Positions 41,875 through 50,688 are shown, numbered from the stretch's first letter. The stretch: DNA of 60,688 nucleotides from Lachnospiraceae bacterium (GCA_019424135.1 JAHYZZ010000013.1:5220-65907), one strand, 5' to 3'. Translations and numbers: made by a program. Notes: a model not told the origin generated them from the sequence alone.

Positions 41875-42777
41875 CTATCTGTCTCTGTGAATCAGCTGAC
41901 ACATCAGCTGCTCCAGAAATACCTTTTCCCCGGGTAGCTGATGAAGCAGGCCAACCGCCTGATCTGAAAGTTCTTCCACCACATGCCCTGCCTCTTCGAC
42001 TCCCATCAGTGTCACATAAGTTGTTTTCTCATTTTTTTCGTCACTGTGGACTGGCTTTCCCAGCACCTCGCTGGTGCTGGTCACATCCAGGATATCGTCC
42101 TGAATCTGAAAAGCGACTCCTACGTTCCGCGCAATCTGTTCTGTGATCTTTACCTCCTCTTCTGACGCTCCGCCTAAAATGGCTCCAATCATCATAGACG
42201 CTTCGATTAGCGCTGCCGTCTTTAATTCATAAATCGTATCTAAAACCTTCTTTTCCACCGCATGTCCTGTCTCCTTGACATCCACAACCTGGCCTCCGAT
42301 CATACCATAGATTCCAGCCTTTTCTCCAAGTACTGTCAATGCCCTTCCGATGGTAAGGCTCTCTTCTGGATCCATCACAAAGGCACGAAATGCTGTCTCA
42401 AAAGCATAATTGAGGAGTGCATCACCTGCCAGAATTCCCATGTCTTCACCATAGACTACATGTGTGGTCTTCCTCCCTCTCCGATATTCATCATTGTCCA
42501 TTGCCGGAAGATCATCATGTACCAGTGAATAGGTATGAATCATCTCAATCGCTGCCATAAAGGGATGCAGCACCTTCGAATTTTCTTCAAACAGACGACT
42601 GGTTTCACTCATCAAAAGAGGCCGCAGCCTTTTCCCTCCGGCAAGAAGGCTATAGCACATGGCCTCCATGATCAAGCTTTGATATCCTTTCTGCTTTGGC
42701 AGATACTGCTGTAAGATTTCTTCTACAGCCTGTACCTTTTGTTGCATCTGCCTTTGAAAATCACTCTTTAAATTCAT
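41875..42777 (-). CDS. ispA: Polyprenyl (farnesyl) diphosphate synthase
   Basis: A 300-residue trans-prenyl synthase that makes geranyl or farnesyl diphosphate from IPP and DMAPP. The two aspartate-rich motifs are VHDDLPAMDNDEYRRG (first, DDxxxxD insertion type) and AFQIQDDILDVT (second), and GGKRLRPLL binds the IPP. In Firmicutes this position (between xseB and dxs) is farnesyl synthase, IspA. The ATG at 42777 has AAGGAG six bases upstream and overlaps xseB by 17 bases; an earlier start at 42795 is less likely. Confidence 0.95.
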   Translation of the reverse strand: MNLKSDFQRQMQQKVQAVEEILQQYLPKQKGYQSLIMEAMCYSLLAGGKRLRPLLMSETSRLFEENSKVLHPFMAAIEMIHTYSLVHDDLPAMDNDEYRRGRKTTHVVYGEDMGILAGDALLNYAFETAFRAFVMDPEESLTIGRALTVLGEKAGIYGMIGGQVVDVKETGHAVEKKVLDTIYELKTAALIEASMMIGAILGGASEEEVKITEQIARNVGVAFQIQDDILDVTSTSEVLGKPVHSDEKNEKTTYVTLMGVEEAGHVVEELSDQAVGLLHQLPGEKVFLEQLMCQLIHRDR

Positions 42778-42982
42778 GAGTCTCTCCTTTTTCATCCAGA
42801 ACCAGAATTTTTTTCTCTACCTGGTCGATAGTCTCGTTGCATTTTTTTAAAAGCTCCATTCCTCTATAATACAGCGCAAAAGAATCTTCCAGGGAAAGAT
42901 CTTCTTTTTCCATCTTTATTACCGTTTCGTCCAACTTTTGAAACATTTCCTCCAGTGATTCTTTCTTTTCATTTTTCTTCAC
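42761..42982 (-). CDS. xseB: Exonuclease VII small subunit
   Basis: XseB is a 73-residue helical protein that binds several copies to XseA in exonuclease VII, which degrades single-stranded DNA from both ends. It reads as a typical member: SLEEMFQKLDETVIKMEK followed by the loop LSLEDSFALYYRGMELLKKC and a second helix. Length is normal for the family. Its start overlaps xseA by 14 bases and its end overlaps ispA, consistent with tight coupling. Confidence 0.95.
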   Translation of the reverse strand: MKKNEKKESLEEMFQKLDETVIKMEKEDLSLEDSFALYYRGMELLKKCNETIDQVEKKILVLDEKGETHEFKE

Positions 42983-44186
42983 GCTTTTCCTCCTTCAGAT
43001 CTCTCACCACAGAATGGATCACTCCGTCCGTCACATGTATGGAAAGAATATCTCCTTTTTGAACCTGCCGGACAGTCCGTACATTTTTACCTTCAGTGTC
43101 CTGCACATATGCATATCCTTGATTCAGCTTTCGAAGCGGCGAAAGCCCTTTTATTTTTTCTATATAGATTGCAAGTACATGTCTAGATCCCTGTATCTTC
43201 TGACTCATTGTATTCCTAAGCCGGTCTTCATACTCCATGGTCCGCTGCTGCTGATCCTGGAGACGATATCTTGGATGAAGTACTTTCATACGCGTCTCGT
43301 ACTGTCGAAGCTGCAGCCGCAGAATTTGAGCCTTCTGGGATAATAATCGTTCCATCTTTAATCTGGTTTCTTTTAAGTGGGTCATTACCTGCCTGACATC
43401 ATACACCGCAAGTTCCGCCGCGGCTGAAGGTGTAGGCGCACGCAAATCCGCCACATAATCTGCAATTGTTATATCTGTCTCATGACCGACAGCCGAAATA
43501 ACCGGAATCCGACAATTAAAAATTGCTCTTGCCACACTTTCCTCATTAAAAGCCCATAGATCCTCTATGGATCCGCCTCCTCTTCCAACAATGATCACAT
43601 CCACATTCTGTCCTTCCATCATCTGGATTCCATGGACAATACTTTCCACAGCCCCTTCTCCCTGCACTTGCGCCGGATAAAGGATAAGCTGTACATAGGG
43701 ATTACGCCTTGCAGAAATATTCATAATATCTCGAATGGCAGCCCCGGTAGGTGCCGTCACTACCCCCACTTTTTTTACATATATCGGGATCGGTTTTTTA
43801 TACTCCTTTGCAAACATTCCCATTTCTTCCAGTTCCCGCTTTAATGCCTGAAACTTTTCATACAGGCGTCCTTCTCCATCCAGCCGGATTTCCCGTGCAT
43901 AGAGCTGATAGGAACCGCTGCGCTCATATACGCTCACTGAACCAAATACCACCACCTGCTGTCCTTCGCTCATACGAAAAGCGAGTCCGCCACGCTGCCC
44001 TGCAAACATGACGCAGGCAATCGTTCCGGACTCGTCCTTTAATGAAAAATATATATGTCCTGATGTATGGTACTTGCAATTGGAAACCTCACCCCTGACA
44101 TAAATGCGGTTCAGCATATAGTCTTGGGTAAACATGTTCTTAATGTAAGCATTTACCTGCTTTACCGTATATACATTTTTTGCCAT
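42969..44186 (-). CDS. xseA: Exonuclease VII large subunit
   Basis: XseA is the catalytic subunit, 405 residues. It has an N-terminal OB fold (YVRGEVSNCKYHTSGHIYFSLK), the catalytic domain with KKVGVVTAPTGAAIRDI, VIIVGRGGGSIEDLWAFNEE and IPVISAVGHETDITIADYVAD, and a coiled-coil region near the C terminus that binds XseB. I chose the ATG at 44186, with GAGGT five bases upstream; a GTG one codon earlier is open. It follows nusB by 13 bases; folD, found here in Bacillus, is missing. Confidence 0.97.
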   Translation of the reverse strand: MAKNVYTVKQVNAYIKNMFTQDYMLNRIYVRGEVSNCKYHTSGHIYFSLKDESGTIACVMFAGQRGGLAFRMSEGQQVVVFGSVSVYERSGSYQLYAREIRLDGEGRLYEKFQALKRELEEMGMFAKEYKKPIPIYVKKVGVVTAPTGAAIRDIMNISARRNPYVQLILYPAQVQGEGAVESIVHGIQMMEGQNVDVIIVGRGGGSIEDLWAFNEESVARAIFNCRIPVISAVGHETDITIADYVADLRAPTPSAAAELAVYDVRQVMTHLKETRLKMERLLSQKAQILRLQLRQYETRMKVLHPRYRLQDQQQRTMEYEDRLRNTMSQKIQGSRHVLAIYIEKIKGLSPLRKLNQGYAYVQDTEGKNVRTVRQVQKGDILSIHVTDGVIHSVVRDLKEEKREEK

Positions 44187-44199
44187 CACTTACCTCTGA

Positions 44200-44601
44200 T
44201 CAATCTGCAAGTTTAGCAAGCACGCCATTGACAAATGCGGGTCCCTCATCGCTGCTGTACTTTTTCGCAAGTTCCACAGCCTCATTGATGGCAACTCCCA
44301 CCGGTACAGAATCATCCCATTTCATCTCAAAGACTGCAAGCCGCAGGATGGTAAGATCCACTTTATTCATACGGCTTGTCTTCCATCCTGTTGTATGCTG
44401 ATTAATCAGCTGGTCAATCACTTCCACCTGATCCGCAATCTTGTGAACCTTTTCCTTTACATACTCCAGTTCATGACTGGAAACCCCATTCATCTCTTCA
44501 TCCATGTAGCTTTCGATCTGTTCTGAGAACTCTGCCCCTCTGCGGAACTCAATTCCAAACAGAATCTTAAAAATATGCTCCCGTAACTTTGATCTTTTCA
44601 C
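44200..44601 (-). CDS. nusB: Transcription antitermination factor NusB
   Basis: NusB binds boxA RNA with S10 (NusE) and promotes rRNA transcription antitermination. The 133-residue all-helical protein starts MKRSKLREHIFKILFGIEF and has the conserved helices with WKTSRMNKVDLTILRLAVFE and NEAVELAKKYSSDEGPAFVNG near the C terminus. Its start directly abuts the Asp23 gene stop, matching the conserved yqhY-nusB order. It is the second gene of the transcript that begins at the promoter at 45024-45052. Confidence 0.97.
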   Translation of the reverse strand: MKRSKLREHIFKILFGIEFRRGAEFSEQIESYMDEEMNGVSSHELEYVKEKVHKIADQVEVIDQLINQHTTGWKTSRMNKVDLTILRLAVFEMKWDDSVPVGVAINEAVELAKKYSSDEGPAFVNGVLAKLAD

Positions 44602-44985
44602 TTAGTCTTCCTCCGGAATTTCTACGCCGGCCACACGGATATTAACATCTGCCACTTCAAGTCCGGTCATATTTTCAATAGCTGCCTTTACCTTCTCCTG
44701 CACTTTTGTCGTAATTTCTTTGATACTGTATCCATATTTTAGATTTAACGACAGCGATACGGTTACGACTCCTTCCAGAACATCCACCTTTACACCCTTG
44801 GAAAGAGACTTCATCCCCAGTTTACTGATCAGCTCTCTGGTGGCATTTCCCGCCATAGATGCAACGCCTTCCACTTCCATAGCCGCGAGTCCTGCGATCA
44901 TTGCTACTACTTCGTCTGCGATCTTTACTTCACCGAGGCTTTCATCCGCCTGGATCGTATATGTGTTTCTTTCATCTTTACTCAT
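44602..44985 (-). CDS. Asp23/Gls24 family protein (YqhY-like)
   Basis: A 127-residue Asp23/Gls24 family protein. The family core is visible: ADEVVAMIAGLAAMEVEGVASM, GVKVDVLEGVVTVSLSLNLKYG and KEITTKVQEKVKAAIENMTGLEV, then DVNIRVAGVEI. In Bacillus the YqhY homologue, next to accBC and nusB, affects acetyl-CoA carboxylase control. Here nusB remains but accB and accC do not. It has a GGAGGAG ribosome site and is the first gene of a ten-gene transcript. Confidence 0.92.
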   Translation of the reverse strand: MSKDERNTYTIQADESLGEVKIADEVVAMIAGLAAMEVEGVASMAGNATRELISKLGMKSLSKGVKVDVLEGVVTVSLSLNLKYGYSIKEITTKVQEKVKAAIENMTGLEVADVNIRVAGVEIPEED

Positions 44986-45023
44986 GTTGGAACTCCTCCT
45001 GTCTGATCTTACACTTCTACTAA

Positions 45024-45052
45024 TTATAACAAATTAATCTGAATTTGCCTAG
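45024..45052 (-). promoter_or_regulatory. Promoter for the asp23-nusB-recN transcript
   Basis: Minus strand TAGGCA (45047-45052), 17 bases, then TATAAT (45024-45029). The -10 is perfect and the -35 matches four of six. The leader to the Asp23 gene is about 30 bases. Confidence 0.55.
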
Positions 45053-45065
45053 TATGAATTCGGTG

Positions 45066-46667
45066 TTACCGGCCAAATTCTGACAGTACCAGATCCTCAT
45101 TGCGCTCCACCGTCATACGTATACTCCATTCATTGACAAAAAGGAGAAGCGGACGTCCTTTCAAATCTTTGACCTTCTTCATGTCAGAGGTACCCGTGAT
45201 CTTGTCCACATCTGTTTTACTGCTTTCAATCCAGCGAATATATTCATAGGGAAGACTGTCCATCCGTATTTCTACATGATATTCGTTTTCCAGTCTGTAT
45301 TTCAGCACATCAAACTGTAAAACCCCCACTACACCGACGATGATCTCTTCCATCCCAGTGTTAAACTCCTGAAAGATCTGGATTGCTCCTTCCTGAGCAA
45401 TTTGATTGATCCCCTTGATAAACTGTTTCCGTTTCATGGTGTCTACCTGCCTCACCCGGGCAAAATGCTCCGGCGCAAATGTTGGGATCCCTTCATAGGA
45501 ATATTTTTTGGCTGATGTGGTCAGCGTATCTCCAATTGAGAAAATTCCCGGATCAAACACACCGATAATGTCCCCTCCGTAAGCCTTGTCTATCATTTTC
45601 CTCTCGCTCGCCATCAGCTGCTGGGGCGAAGAAAGACGAACCTTTTTATCTCCCTGCATATGCCAGACATCCATGCCTGCCTCAAACTCACCAGAACAAA
45701 TCCGCATAAAAGCAATTCGATCCCGGTGAGCCTTATTCATATTGGCCTGGATTTTAAAAACAAATGCAGAAAAATCCGGTTCTTCCATCGGATCGATGGG
45801 ACCGATATCTGACATTCTGGGAAGAGGAGCTGTCGTCATCTTAAGGAAATGCTTAAGAAATGTTTCCACACCAAAATTGGTAAGCGCCGATCCGAAAAAC
45901 ACAGGGGATAACTCACCCCGGCTCACCAATTTCTGGTCAAAGGGGGCACCGGCTCCGTCTTGCAGTTCAATCTCTTCTTCCAGCTGAAGCTTCTGGGAAT
46001 CCGTAATCAGCCAGGAAAGCTGCGGATCTCCTAATGCCACTTTCTTTACTTCTCCCTGGGTAGTTCCCTTGTGGGTGTCTGAGAAGATTTCTACCTGCTT
46101 TTCGGCCCGGTCATAGACCCCTCTGAACTCTTTTCCCGAACCGATAGGCCAGTTAATCGGACAAGTGGCAATTCCAAGCTCCTGCTCAATGTCATCTAGA
46201 AGTTCAAAGGTATCCATCGCCTCCCGATCCATTTTATTAATAAAAGTAAAAATCGGAATATGACGCATGGTGCAAACTTTAAATAATTTTCTGGTCTGAG
46301 CCTCTACTCCTTTGGATGCATCAATGACCATAACGGCGGAATCAGCGGCCATCAATGTCCGGTAGGTATCTTCTGAAAAATCCTGATGACCAGGTGTGTC
46401 CAGTATGTTAATACAATAGCCGTCATAATGGAACTGCAGGACGGAAGATGTGACAGAAATTCCCCTTTCCTTTTCAATCTCCATCCAGTCCGACACCGCA
46501 TGCCTGGCCGTGGCCTTTCCCTTCACGCTCCCGGCCTGATTGATGGCTCCGCCATATAACAGAAATTTCTCGGTCAGTGTTGTTTTTCCCGCATCCGGGT
46601 GTGAGATAATCGCAAATGTTCTTCTCTTTGCAATTTGCTGTTTTACTTTCTCAAAAACCTGTGACAT
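45066..46667 (-). CDS. prfC: Peptide chain release factor 3
   Basis: RF3 is a GTPase that recycles class 1 release factors after termination. The 533-residue product has the G1 motif SHPDAGKTTLTEK, switch/GERGISV region EKERGISVTSS, the DTPGHQDFSEDTYR G3 motif, NKMDRE G4, and the RF3-type C-terminal domains (FAPEHFARVRQVDTMKRKQF). I chose the ATG at 46667 with AGGAG eleven bases upstream; a 12-codon extension is open. It stands between spoIIIAH and the Asp23 gene, where Bacillus has accBC. It has its own promoter. Confidence 0.97.
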   Translation of the reverse strand: MSQVFEKVKQQIAKRRTFAIISHPDAGKTTLTEKFLLYGGAINQAGSVKGKATARHAVSDWMEIEKERGISVTSSVLQFHYDGYCINILDTPGHQDFSEDTYRTLMAADSAVMVIDASKGVEAQTRKLFKVCTMRHIPIFTFINKMDREAMDTFELLDDIEQELGIATCPINWPIGSGKEFRGVYDRAEKQVEIFSDTHKGTTQGEVKKVALGDPQLSWLITDSQKLQLEEEIELQDGAGAPFDQKLVSRGELSPVFFGSALTNFGVETFLKHFLKMTTAPLPRMSDIGPIDPMEEPDFSAFVFKIQANMNKAHRDRIAFMRICSGEFEAGMDVWHMQGDKKVRLSSPQQLMASERKMIDKAYGGDIIGVFDPGIFSIGDTLTTSAKKYSYEGIPTFAPEHFARVRQVDTMKRKQFIKGINQIAQEGAIQIFQEFNTGMEEIIVGVVGVLQFDVLKYRLENEYHVEIRMDSLPYEYIRWIESSKTDVDKITGTSDMKKVKDLKGRPLLLFVNEWSIRMTVERNEDLVLSEFGR

Positions 46668-46717
46668 ATATGATAACACTCCTAATATATTATATCCGCA
46701 CAAAGGCGCTATTAGTC

Positions 46718-46746
46718 AGTATATCATACATGTGCTGATTCCTCAA
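46718..46746 (-). promoter_or_regulatory. Extended -10 promoter for prfC
   Basis: Minus strand TTGAGG (46741-46746), 17 bases, then TGA-TATACT (-10 at 46718-46723). A further TATAAT lies about 25 bases downstream but has no -35. The leader is about 40 bases. Confidence 0.55.
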
Positions 46747-46753
46747 ACAAAAC

Positions 46754-47404
46754 TTACTCTCCTGATGACTCTTCTGTCTGGGTACTCACCGGAGTAATTA
46801 CCACATTCTGGGCAGCAACTCCTGTCTTCCTGGTGACAATATCTTCAATCTGTGCCAAATTTGCATCGCTTAGCTCTGCTGTACCTATGACAACATCAGC
46901 AGAATCTGCCGTCATGCTTACCACCGCATCTGTAAATCCCTTGGAGGCCAGAAGGGTCTCCGCAGCCGCTTCCTTTTCCGCATAATCTGTCATGGCAACC
47001 ATCTGATTCACTGCGTCCTGTTTCTGTTCGTCACTTAGATTTTCATTATCTATAATTTCCATCAGGGATTCCTTATTCTGGGCACGCACCTGTTCCCTGG
47101 TCACTTTTGCCTCCGCTACCACACTGTCCACTCCAGCGCTGGTCAAAACTGCTTCTCCTGGAGTCCCCTCCACACTTCCATCATCCTCTGTTCCACCGTC
47201 CTGGCTCTCAATATCTTCTGATTGCGCTGTCACATCTTCTTCCGAGATATCAAGAAGCTCCTGGTTTGCAAGGTCTGCATTTGTCTCTTCTGAATCACTG
47301 CCAGACGGGAAAATCCGTCCGGAATAGTTCAAGTATCCGGCTGCCGCAATCATAACCGCCAGCGCTGCAATGATAATCTGATTCTTTTTTAATATTTTTT
47401 TCAC
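46754..47404 (-). CDS. spoIIIAH: Stage III sporulation protein AH
   Basis: SpoIIIAH is a mother-cell membrane protein whose outside domain binds forespore SpoIIQ, forming the channel across the two membranes. The 216-residue product has an N-terminal anchor (IIIAALAVMIAAAGYL, about 10-25), a Glu/Asp-rich linker (about 36-85) and a C-terminal YscJ/FliF-like ring domain (about 100-205, VTREQVRAQNKESLMEII, KQDAVNQMVAMTDYAEKE). The order and anchor fit AH. The acidic linker is long compared with Bacillus. It is last in the spoIIIA operon. Confidence 0.93.
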   Translation of the reverse strand: MKKILKKNQIIIAALAVMIAAAGYLNYSGRIFPSGSDSEETNADLANQELLDISEEDVTAQSEDIESQDGGTEDDGSVEGTPGEAVLTSAGVDSVVAEAKVTREQVRAQNKESLMEIIDNENLSDEQKQDAVNQMVAMTDYAEKEAAAETLLASKGFTDAVVSMTADSADVVIGTAELSDANLAQIEDIVTRKTGVAAQNVVITPVSTQTEESSGE

Positions 47405-47430
47405 TGTTTACCCTCCTGCTCTTTACCCTG

Positions 47431-48030
47431 TCATGTTTCATGCTTCTTCATTATCCTAATTTTATGCGATTCGATTCCAAATAATGCCTCCACAGCTTCT
47501 GTAATATTCTGTTTTACTACTGCCTGATCCCCTCCTTGGGCGACCACTACCACCCCCTCGATCTTCGGGCTTAATTCCTTGCTGACATAGGGACTTTGAT
47601 CCTGTCCGTCTCCCTGTGTATACACCGTGCTTTCTTCCCGGTTTTCTTGTTTCGTCGTCCGGGTACCGCCCTGACTGTCGGACTCTGTCACCGCTTCCTG
47701 GTCTGTGGTCTGATCCTTTTCCACCACTTTTTCCGCTGAGGACTTTAGGGTGACCATCACAGTCACTTCACCCGCTCCTTCAATCTGAGAAAGCGTATTG
47801 GAAAGCTTTTGCTCCAGATATTGCAGATACTCGGTCTGAGTGTCTGCAACAGATATTTCCTCCTGTTCACCATTTCTTCCCTTCCCTACAGCTTCTTTTG
47901 TTGTTCTTTCTGCCGGCATCGCAATCACTATCAACAGAATTCCAGATAACAAAAGGATCAGAATCTGATCTTTTTTGGGTTTTCGAATAGATATTTTCGA
48001 AAGGATTCCCCTTGGTCTTTTATTTTCCAA
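47431..48030 (-). CDS. spoIIIAG: Stage III sporulation protein AG
   Basis: SpoIIIAG forms a large ring in the intermembrane space of the feeding channel. The 199-residue product has a basic N terminus (RKPKKDQ), one membrane segment (ILILLLSGILLIVIAM), a linker, and a ring domain with SQIEGAGEVTVMVTLKS and EGVVVVAQGGDQAV, split by an insertion rich in Glu/Thr. I chose a TTG start at 48030, preceded by GGAGGAG seven bases upstream; the ATG at 48132 lies deep inside spoIIIAF. The start overlaps the spoIIIAF stop by 11 bases. Confidence 0.9.
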   Translation of the reverse strand: MENKRPRGILSKISIRKPKKDQILILLLSGILLIVIAMPAERTTKEAVGKGRNGEQEEISVADTQTEYLQYLEQKLSNTLSQIEGAGEVTVMVTLKSSAEKVVEKDQTTDQEAVTESDSQGGTRTTKQENREESTVYTQGDGQDQSPYVSKELSPKIEGVVVVAQGGDQAVVKQNITEAVEALFGIESHKIRIMKKHET

Positions 48031-48361
48031 TTTCGATCTCCTCCACCTGAATTTTATCTTCCTGATCCTCTGTCTGCCTTGTTTTTTGTGTAACAGGCTG
48101 AATTTCTTCGAGAAAGGCGGAAGATTCTTCAATACGCTTCATCTGTTCTTGATATTCTTTGCTGTCATAAAGATCTGTCAGCTGATGATCCATTCCAAAA
48201 ATCTTTAAAACCGGTGTGATCAAAAGAATCACCAGAACCAATCCAGTAAAAAAACGGATATATTTCTGGTAATCTGAGTTTGGAAGAAGATGCAGCACGG
48301 CAGTCACCATCACCATATAAAAAGCAATATTTCCAATCCATTCATATAAATATTGAAACAT
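48020..48361 (-). CDS. spoIIIAF: Stage III sporulation protein AF (short form)
   Basis: SpoIIIAF is a two-helix membrane component of the SpoIIIA complex with a small soluble domain. The 113-residue product keeps the two N-terminal helices (WIGNIAFYMVMVTAVLHLL and YIRFFTGLVLVILLITPVL) and ends in a charged, Glu-rich tail of about 60 residues. In Bacillus it is about 206 residues with a ring-like C-terminal domain, so here that domain is largely missing. The reading frame and operon order are otherwise normal, and there is no sign of a frameshift. Function may be reduced to the membrane part. Confidence 0.88.
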   Translation of the reverse strand: MFQYLYEWIGNIAFYMVMVTAVLHLLPNSDYQKYIRFFTGLVLVILLITPVLKIFGMDHQLTDLYDSKEYQEQMKRIEESSAFLEEIQPVTQKTRQTEDQEDKIQVEEIEIGK

Positions 48362-48373
48362 CTTTTCTCCTTC

Positions 48374-49552
48374 CTAAGTACCACTGGTAACTGCTGTCAC
48401 TACAGCAACCGTTAAAAGAAACAACACTCCTGCTGTAAAGATTACGCGTAGAAGCAGCCTGCAGCCCTCTCCCACCGCCTCGATGCAGCCTGTGATTCTC
48501 GGATCTGATACCGGCTGGATCACAGCTGCAGCCAGTTTATACAAGACAACGATACAGGCTGTCTGAACCAGCGGGACCAGGCACAGTGACACGCAAATCA
48601 AGGCGCCCGTCATGCCAATCCCGTTTTTCACAAGAACTGCCGTGCCAACAGCTACTTCTGCCATGCCTCCTAGCGCATCCCCTACTCCCGGAATGGCCTC
48701 AGCCCCGCGAGTCAGAATGCTTCGTTTAACAGAATCGATTGCCGGACTGATCATCCCCTGCACCACATTGATACCTGCTACACAAGCTAACAAAGTTTTT
48801 AAACTCCAGGAAACCCCCATTTCAATCAACTCTGCGAACTTGGTAAGATATGCCTCGCTGGAAAGATCATTCAACACTCGCACCACCATATAAATATGAA
48901 TCATGGGCAACAAAACACTGGAAATCAAAAGTTCCACCAGATAAATGAGAAACAATACCAGATTATAGAATGCGACCGCCGTCACACTCCCTTTTGCCAC
49001 CGCTACAGCGGCAAAATACAACGGACAGAACACACCCATATAGGAAGTCAGATTCCCAATGCCATTCTCTACCCATTCCACAACGCACTCAAATGTATTC
49101 AATGCCAATACGATCATCAGAAGATATAAAGCATAAAAACTGATTTCTGACAGTTGACGGCTTTGAAATACTTTCGAAAAATTACTGAACACAGCAGCAA
49201 TTACAGCGATTAAAAGCATATGTATCAGCTGGTCTTTGCCGCTTCTGACTGCATAGGTAAACTGTTCAGAAACCAGCCGGTTCAAAAGATCAGCCGTTAA
49301 GTCCAGATCTCCGGACAACACATCTTTTACGATACTTTTAAAATCCAGACGTTCCTCAGGAAACAGTTCCTTTAGAGACTCATCCATTTCATCAAAGTCA
49401 AATTGGGACAGAATTTCTTCCTGTCTTTCCCCTGCTTCATCTTCCACGTTTAATTCTTCTTCTGCCGCCTTACAGGGCACAGCTCCTGTGATAAACCAGA
49501 CACATAAAGCTGCCAACAGCAATCCTTTTCGACATTTCATGTTTCCTTTCAT
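48374..49552 (-). CDS. spoIIIAE: Stage III sporulation protein AE
   Basis: A 392-residue polytopic protein, the largest membrane part of the SpoIIIA complex. It starts with a signal peptide (KGLLLAALCVWFITGAVPCKA) and then an outside region with an ELFPEERLDFKSIVKDVLSG stretch, followed by six to eight membrane helices. Conserved parts include GVSWSLKTLLACVAGINVVQ and GAEAIPGVGDALGGMAEV. The ATG overlaps the spoIIIAD stop as ATGA. Length matches Bacillus (399). Confidence 0.94.
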   Translation of the reverse strand: MKGNMKCRKGLLLAALCVWFITGAVPCKAAEEELNVEDEAGERQEEILSQFDFDEMDESLKELFPEERLDFKSIVKDVLSGDLDLTADLLNRLVSEQFTYAVRSGKDQLIHMLLIAVIAAVFSNFSKVFQSRQLSEISFYALYLLMIVLALNTFECVVEWVENGIGNLTSYMGVFCPLYFAAVAVAKGSVTAVAFYNLVLFLIYLVELLISSVLLPMIHIYMVVRVLNDLSSEAYLTKFAELIEMGVSWSLKTLLACVAGINVVQGMISPAIDSVKRSILTRGAEAIPGVGDALGGMAEVAVGTAVLVKNGIGMTGALICVSLCLVPLVQTACIVVLYKLAAAVIQPVSDPRITGCIEAVGEGCRLLLRVIFTAGVLFLLTVAVVTAVTSGT

Positions 49553-49935
49553 GATAATAATTCCTGAATCGTACTCAAAAGCGCAGTCAGAATCGGTATA
49601 CTCAAAACCAGAATCGCCAGCTTCCCAAAAATTTCAATCTGAACTGCAATGGTCTGATAACCTGCATCTTTGCAGATTCCTGATGAAAATTCTGCCACAT
49701 AAGTAATTCCCAGCATTCTGATCAGCGTCCCGATATATGCCGTATCCATCTGGATATATTCTCCGATCACAGACAAAGTGTCCACCATCACCTTTAGCCG
49801 TCCGATCACAGCAAAAAAAATGAACAGACTCAGTGCCACGCTGATATAAATTCCATATTCTGATTTTCCGCCCTTAAACTGCACTGCCAGCAGCACGCCT
49901 GCCACTCCCAAAATCCCGATTTGTATCATATCCAC
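49549..49935 (-). CDS. spoIIIAD: Stage III sporulation protein AD
   Basis: A 128-residue membrane protein, about four helices, homologous to SpoIIIAC. It begins MDMIQIGILGVAGVLLAVQF and has GICKDAGYQTIAVQIEIFGK, a conserved SpoIIIAD/AC feature. I chose a GTG start at 49935, nine bases after AGGAGG, because family members begin MD-x-IQI; an ATG two codons later is the alternative. It lies 13 bases after spoIIIAC and overlaps spoIIIAE by four bases. Confidence 0.92.
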   Translation of the reverse strand: MDMIQIGILGVAGVLLAVQFKGGKSEYGIYISVALSLFIFFAVIGRLKVMVDTLSVIGEYIQMDTAYIGTLIRMLGITYVAEFSSGICKDAGYQTIAVQIEIFGKLAILVLSIPILTALLSTIQELLS

Positions 49936-49948
49936 AGACTCATCCCTC

Positions 49949-50143
49949 CTAAAGCGAAAACAAATCCTGGATCGACTCAAACAAGTCATAAATATAGGGA
50001 ACGATCCAGAACAGAACCAGCAGAAGACCTGCCAAGCTTGTCAAAAACGCCTGTTCTTCTCTTCCGCTGTGTTTAAGTACCTGACTTAAGATGGACACCA
50101 AGATTCCGACCGCCGCGATTTTAAATAATAAACTGATATTCAT
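49949..50143 (-). CDS. spoIIIAC: Stage III sporulation protein AC
   Basis: A 64-residue protein with two membrane helices (ISLLFKIAAVGILVSILSQV and FLTSLAGLLLVLFWIVPYIY) and a short charged hairpin between them (LKHSGREEQ). Length and pattern match SpoIIIAC (68 residues in Bacillus), which is related to the first half of SpoIIIAD. It lies 26 bases after spoIIIAB with an AGGAGG site. Together with AD and AE it would form the membrane base of the channel. Confidence 0.93.
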   Translation of the reverse strand: MNISLLFKIAAVGILVSILSQVLKHSGREEQAFLTSLAGLLLVLFWIVPYIYDLFESIQDLFSL

Positions 50144-50169
50144 GCATACCTCCTCTGACTATTGCCTTT

Positions 50170-50688
50170 TTAAATCAGCAGGATGGTGATGAATATGCCA
50201 CTCGTGAATCCCAGGCAGTGACACAGCCTGACTCTGGTCTTCATCCCCTCCCTCTTTTCTTCCATTGACTTCCTAAGTTCATCCAAATAAAGATCCATGG
50301 CTCGTAACTGGGATTCCAGATCAGCAGTGCCAAGTTGTCTTCCCAGTTCTTCCAGACGGCACCTGTCTTTTTCGGGAAGTCCTGAATCCTTCAGGTACGT
50401 CCGAATCCCATTTTCCCAAATCTGCCAAAATGGCATGCCACTTTTCCGGTCCATTTTTGCGGACATCTTTGCAAGCCACTCTCCATATGGCTCCGGTGAA
50501 GATCTTCCAATTTTTGCAAAAGCTTCTCCCAGATAAGATCTGGCATACAGGAGCTCTCCTCTCAATGCGTAAAGTACTGACTGCATCAGGCGCATCTGCT
50601 CATACTGTTCTCTTACTTTGTCTGCTGCTGTCATCCCCCAAAGGGTAGTGGCTCCAATGATCAGAATGCTGCCTGCCACTTTCAGCAT
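50170..50688 (-). CDS. spoIIIAB: Stage III sporulation protein AB
   Basis: A 172-residue protein with an N-terminal anchor (LKVAGSILIIGATTLWGM), a helical soluble domain including QMRLMQSVLYALRGELLYA and LEELGRQLGTADLESQLR, and a C-terminal hydrophobic segment (GFTSGIFITILLI). Its fold resembles type II secretion GspF, which fits the idea that SpoIIIA is a specialised secretion-type complex. Length matches Bacillus (171). It overlaps the spoIIIAA stop by seven bases. Confidence 0.94.
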   Translation of the reverse strand: MLKVAGSILIIGATTLWGMTAADKVREQYEQMRLMQSVLYALRGELLYARSYLGEAFAKIGRSSPEPYGEWLAKMSAKMDRKSGMPFWQIWENGIRTYLKDSGLPEKDRCRLEELGRQLGTADLESQLRAMDLYLDELRKSMEEKREGMKTRVRLCHCLGFTSGIFITILLI

